Source: Streptomyces justiciae (GTDB lineage: Bacteria > Actinomycetota > Actinomycetes > Streptomycetales > Streptomycetaceae). Taken from it: 64,000 nucleotides of DNA. Below, in pieces: positions 62,018 to 64,000 of the stretch (positions within the stretch are counted from its first letter, which is position 1; each line of letters begins with the position of its first letter). A model generated the notes under the pieces. The model made no database searches. It was not told the origin of the DNA and saw only the letters and a program-made list of their open reading frames with translations. Made by a program: the position numbers and the translations under genes. Location of the stretch: the NCBI RefSeq assembly GCF_015163075.1, contig NZ_JADDXU010000032.1, positions 1 to 64,000 on the forward strand, written 5' to 3'.

Positions 62018-64000
62018 TCAGGAGGCGGTCGGCGTCCAGTCGCCCAGCCAGTCCGCGACCTCCTGGTTCGCGGCCTGCGCGTCGGTCAGCTGGGGCCGGT
62101 CGCTGCTCGCGGCACCCGATCCGGCGCCGGTGTTCTTGTACTCGGCGAACCGGTCGGCCTTCCAGGAGAAGCCGCTCATGTCGGTCCAGGGCGTGGACTT
62201 GATCGCGGAGCTCAGGCTGGTGTTCCTGACCGTGGTCTGCGGATCGAGGCTCGCGTCACCACCGGCGTGCCACGGCCGCCCGAGGTAGAAGCTCGCGGCC
62301 GAGACATCGCCGTTGACCGTGGAGTTGGCGATCAGGATGCCCTTGCGGTCGGCGGCCGTGCTGGGGGCGGTGACATAGCCGGCGGAGGTGCCGTTGTAGC
62401 GCTTCTTCAGCGTGATGACGGACTTGTCGATCACCGCGGTGGCCCGCCCGAAGATGAAGTCGACGTTGCCGATGACGTAGGAGTTGGTCATGTAGACGCG
62501 GCCCAGCTTCTCCTTCGCGGCCGTGTCCACCAGCAGCGTGTCCTGGTCGCCGCTGACGATGACGCCGTCCAGGAACACCTTGTCGGCGCTGGTCCGCAGG
62601 GCGACGGCCTGCTGCGCGATGTCGGTGTGGGCGGCCTCGTCGAAGTCGTTGGAGATGGTCAGGTTGCGCGCCTGGAAGTCGTCGGCCTCGACGGCGACGG
62701 TGGCGCTGCCGCCGGTGCCGTACGTCCCCGAACCGTCCGGCTTCGGCGTCCCCGAGGCGTTGTTGTAGACGATCACCGTGTCCTTACGGCTGCCGCCCGT
62801 GCCCTGGATGGTGACGTGCGGCTTGTTGGACGGCACCTTCACCAGCTCGCGGTACGTCCCCGGCTTGACCTGGATGACCACCCGGGAGGCGTTGTTGGCC
62901 GGTACGGCGTTCACCGCGGCCTGCACGGTCGTGTACTGCCCGCTGCCGTCCTTGGCGACGGTGAGGGTGGTGGCAGCGGCGGCCAGGGTGGACGTGGTGG
63001 TGCCGATCGAACTCCTCGGGCCGGCCCCGGACTTGAGCAGCGAGGGCACGTTGGCCGTCGCGTCGAGCGTGTACGCGTAGTAGCTCTTCGGATCGAAGGC
63101 GGTACCCCCGCTCTCGTTCCTCCCGCTCGTCCCGACGAAGGTGTTGCCCTTCTGGACGATGGTGGCGGTGCTGTCCTTGATGACGGGGTTGTTGATGCCC
63201 TGGAAGTAGGAGTTCTCGAGCACCATCTTGGTGGCGCCGCGCGAGTAGTTCCCGTACGACGACGTGATGTCGGTGCCCGCCACGTCCTCCAGGAAGTTGT
63301 TGTAGAGGTGCGCGTGGGCGGCGTTGTCGGTCGAGGGATTCCGCTGCTCGGTCTCCCGGATCCAGTTGTGGTGGATGGTGATGTCGGTGACGACGTTGTC
63401 GGTCCACCCGATGCCGAACGCCTTGTTGTCCTGGCTCATCTTGTTCCAGGACACGGTCACGTACGTGCTGTCCTTCCGCACGTCGATGAGCCCGTCGGCC
63501 ATGTGCCGGAGGTCGTTGTGATCGATCCACACGTGGTGGGCGCCATCCATCTGGATGCCGTCGAAGTCATGCTCTTTGTCGTTCCACACGCCTTGATATG
63601 CGTCCCGGATGGTGAGGTTCCGGATGATGACGTTGTGGACGCCGCTGCCGAGGAAGAACCCGCCGCCGACGATGTGCCCGGAGGTCCCGGACCCGACGAT
63701 GGTCTTGTTGGACTGGACCTTGATCTCTTTCCCGACCGGGTCCATGTTGATGGTCGCGGCGACGACGATGACGTAGGGCTCGGCGGCGGTCGCGTACTTC
63801 TCCAGATCGGCGAGCGTCCTGACGGTCACGATCTGCCCGTCCCGCCCGCCGTAAGTCCCGTTCTGCCCAAGGGCGTTGACGGAGGCGAACCCGTCGGCGG
63901 TGGCGGTGGCCCAGGCGGGTACGGCGGCGGTGGCGGCGGACGCGGTGCTCTGGGCGTCGTCACCGAAGACGGGGCTGTAGGCGAGCGCACCGGCCGCCGT
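62018..64000 (-). CDS. Pectate lyase-pectinesterase fusion, N-terminus outside the window
   Basis: The visible 660 residues lack the start codon and signal peptide, which lie past 64000. The N-terminal half is a PL1-type pectate lyase beta-helix (TIVGSGTSGHIVGG, VWIDHNDLRHMADGLIDVRK, FGIGWTDNVVTDITIHHNW). The C-terminal half is a CE8 pectinesterase (SGDQDTLLVDTAAK, YVIGNVDFIFGRATAV, FYLGRPWHAGGDAS). The first half cuts pectate by beta-elimination, the second removes methyl esters to expose it. Joining both in one secreted protein would let it act on native plant pectin. A linker around GPRSSIGTTTSTLAAAATT joins them. Confidence 0.9.
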   Translation of the reverse strand, partial: TAAGALAYSPVFGDDAQSTASAATAAVPAWATATADGFASVNALGQNGTYGGRDGQIVTVRTLADLEKYATAAEPYVIVVAATINMDPVGKEIKVQSNKTIVGSGTSGHIVGGGFFLGSGVHNVIIRNLTIRDAYQGVWNDKEHDFDGIQMDGAHHVWIDHNDLRHMADGLIDVRKDSTYVTVSWNKMSQDNKAFGIGWTDNVVTDITIHHNWIRETEQRNPSTDNAAHAHLYNNFLEDVAGTDITSSYGNYSRGATKMVLENSYFQGINNPVIKDSTATIVQKGNTFVGTSGRNESGGTAFDPKSYYAYTLDATANVPSLLKSGAGPRSSIGTTTSTLAAAATTLTVAKDGSGQYTTVQAAVNAVPANNASRVVIQVKPGTYRELVKVPSNKPHVTIQGTGGSRKDTVIVYNNASGTPKPDGSGTYGTGGSATVAVEADDFQARNLTISNDFDEAAHTDIAQQAVALRTSADKVFLDGVIVSGDQDTLLVDTAAKEKLGRVYMTNSYVIGNVDFIFGRATAVIDKSVITLKKRYNGTSAGYVTAPSTAADRKGILIANSTVNGDVSAASFYLGRPWHAGGDASLDPQTTVRNTSLSSAIKSTPWTDMSGFSWKADRFAEYKNTGAGSGAASSDRPQLTDAQAANQEVADWLGDWTPTAS

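Noticed and set aside
1..64000. tRNA, rRNA, CRISPR and insertion sequences
   Set aside because: No cloverleaf with TψC/anticodon consensus, no regularly spaced identical repeats with spacers, and no transposase reading frame were found by eye.

Overview
The window is very GC-rich, with strong codon-position bias, GTG/TTG starts, AGGAGG-type ribosome binding sites and many 4-base start/stop overlaps. Its gene families point to a Streptomyces chromosome: mycothiol synthase, a DUF397/XRE/HATPase triplet, a class F sortase and WXG100-type secretion genes. The right two thirds (csoR, pit, pstBACS, NUDIX, CHAD, ppk, ABC genes, mshD, 5'-nucleotidase) follows the order I remember from the S. coelicolor SCO4126-SCO4155 region. 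That comparison is from memory and was not checked.

Layout. (1) 53-598 is a GNAT acetyltransferase. 603-7724 is a minus-strand operon for a chromosomal type IV secretion-like apparatus: VirB2-like, TcpC/VirB8-like, VirB6-like, PrgI/SCO6880-type, VirB4-like and a VirD4-like protein whose Walker A is degenerate. A VirB1-like wall hydrolase that fits this set lies apart, at 28494-29495. (2) 8066-28412 is the accessory-looking stretch. It holds a compact ScoMcrA-type restriction endonuclease, a minus-strand WXG100/ESX-like operon (14472 to 9321), and a PrsW-type intramembrane protease fused to a polymorphic-toxin-like tail with an overlapping candidate immunity gene (17741 to 14671). It continues with a WhiJ-type regulatory triplet, a Uma2 protein, a duplicated pair of secreted S53 peptidases sharing an upstream palindrome, a TetR/SDR divergon, a class F sortase with its likely substrate, and a secreted trypsin-like protease. 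(3) 29726-33979 has a PAP2 phosphatase, a FAD oxidoreductase, a lipoprotein, a small protein and CsoR. (4) 34204-44295 is a phosphate and polyphosphate island: DUF47-Pit on the plus strand; pstS-C-A-B and ppk-CHAD-NUDIX on the minus strand; a PHO box upstream of pstS. (5) 44592-49617 is a GntR-controlled ABC operon with one ATPase and four paralogous permeases. 49762-54401 is a sigma factor/anti-sigma/ABC exporter operon. (6) 54447-64000 carries mshD, a secreted 5'-nucleotidase, two tiny lysine-rich paralogous peptides, an ABC exporter, a response regulator preceded by a 14-bp repeat array, a PH-like membrane protein, an Imm49-like protein and a pectate lyase-pectinesterase fusion that runs off the window.

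The best candidates for something undescribed are the PrsW-toxin/immunity pair beside the WXG100 operon (9321-17741), the type IV apparatus with an apparently dead coupling ATPase, and the two tiny MSFHK peptides ahead of a terminator and an exporter. I saw no tRNA, rRNA or CRISPR array.
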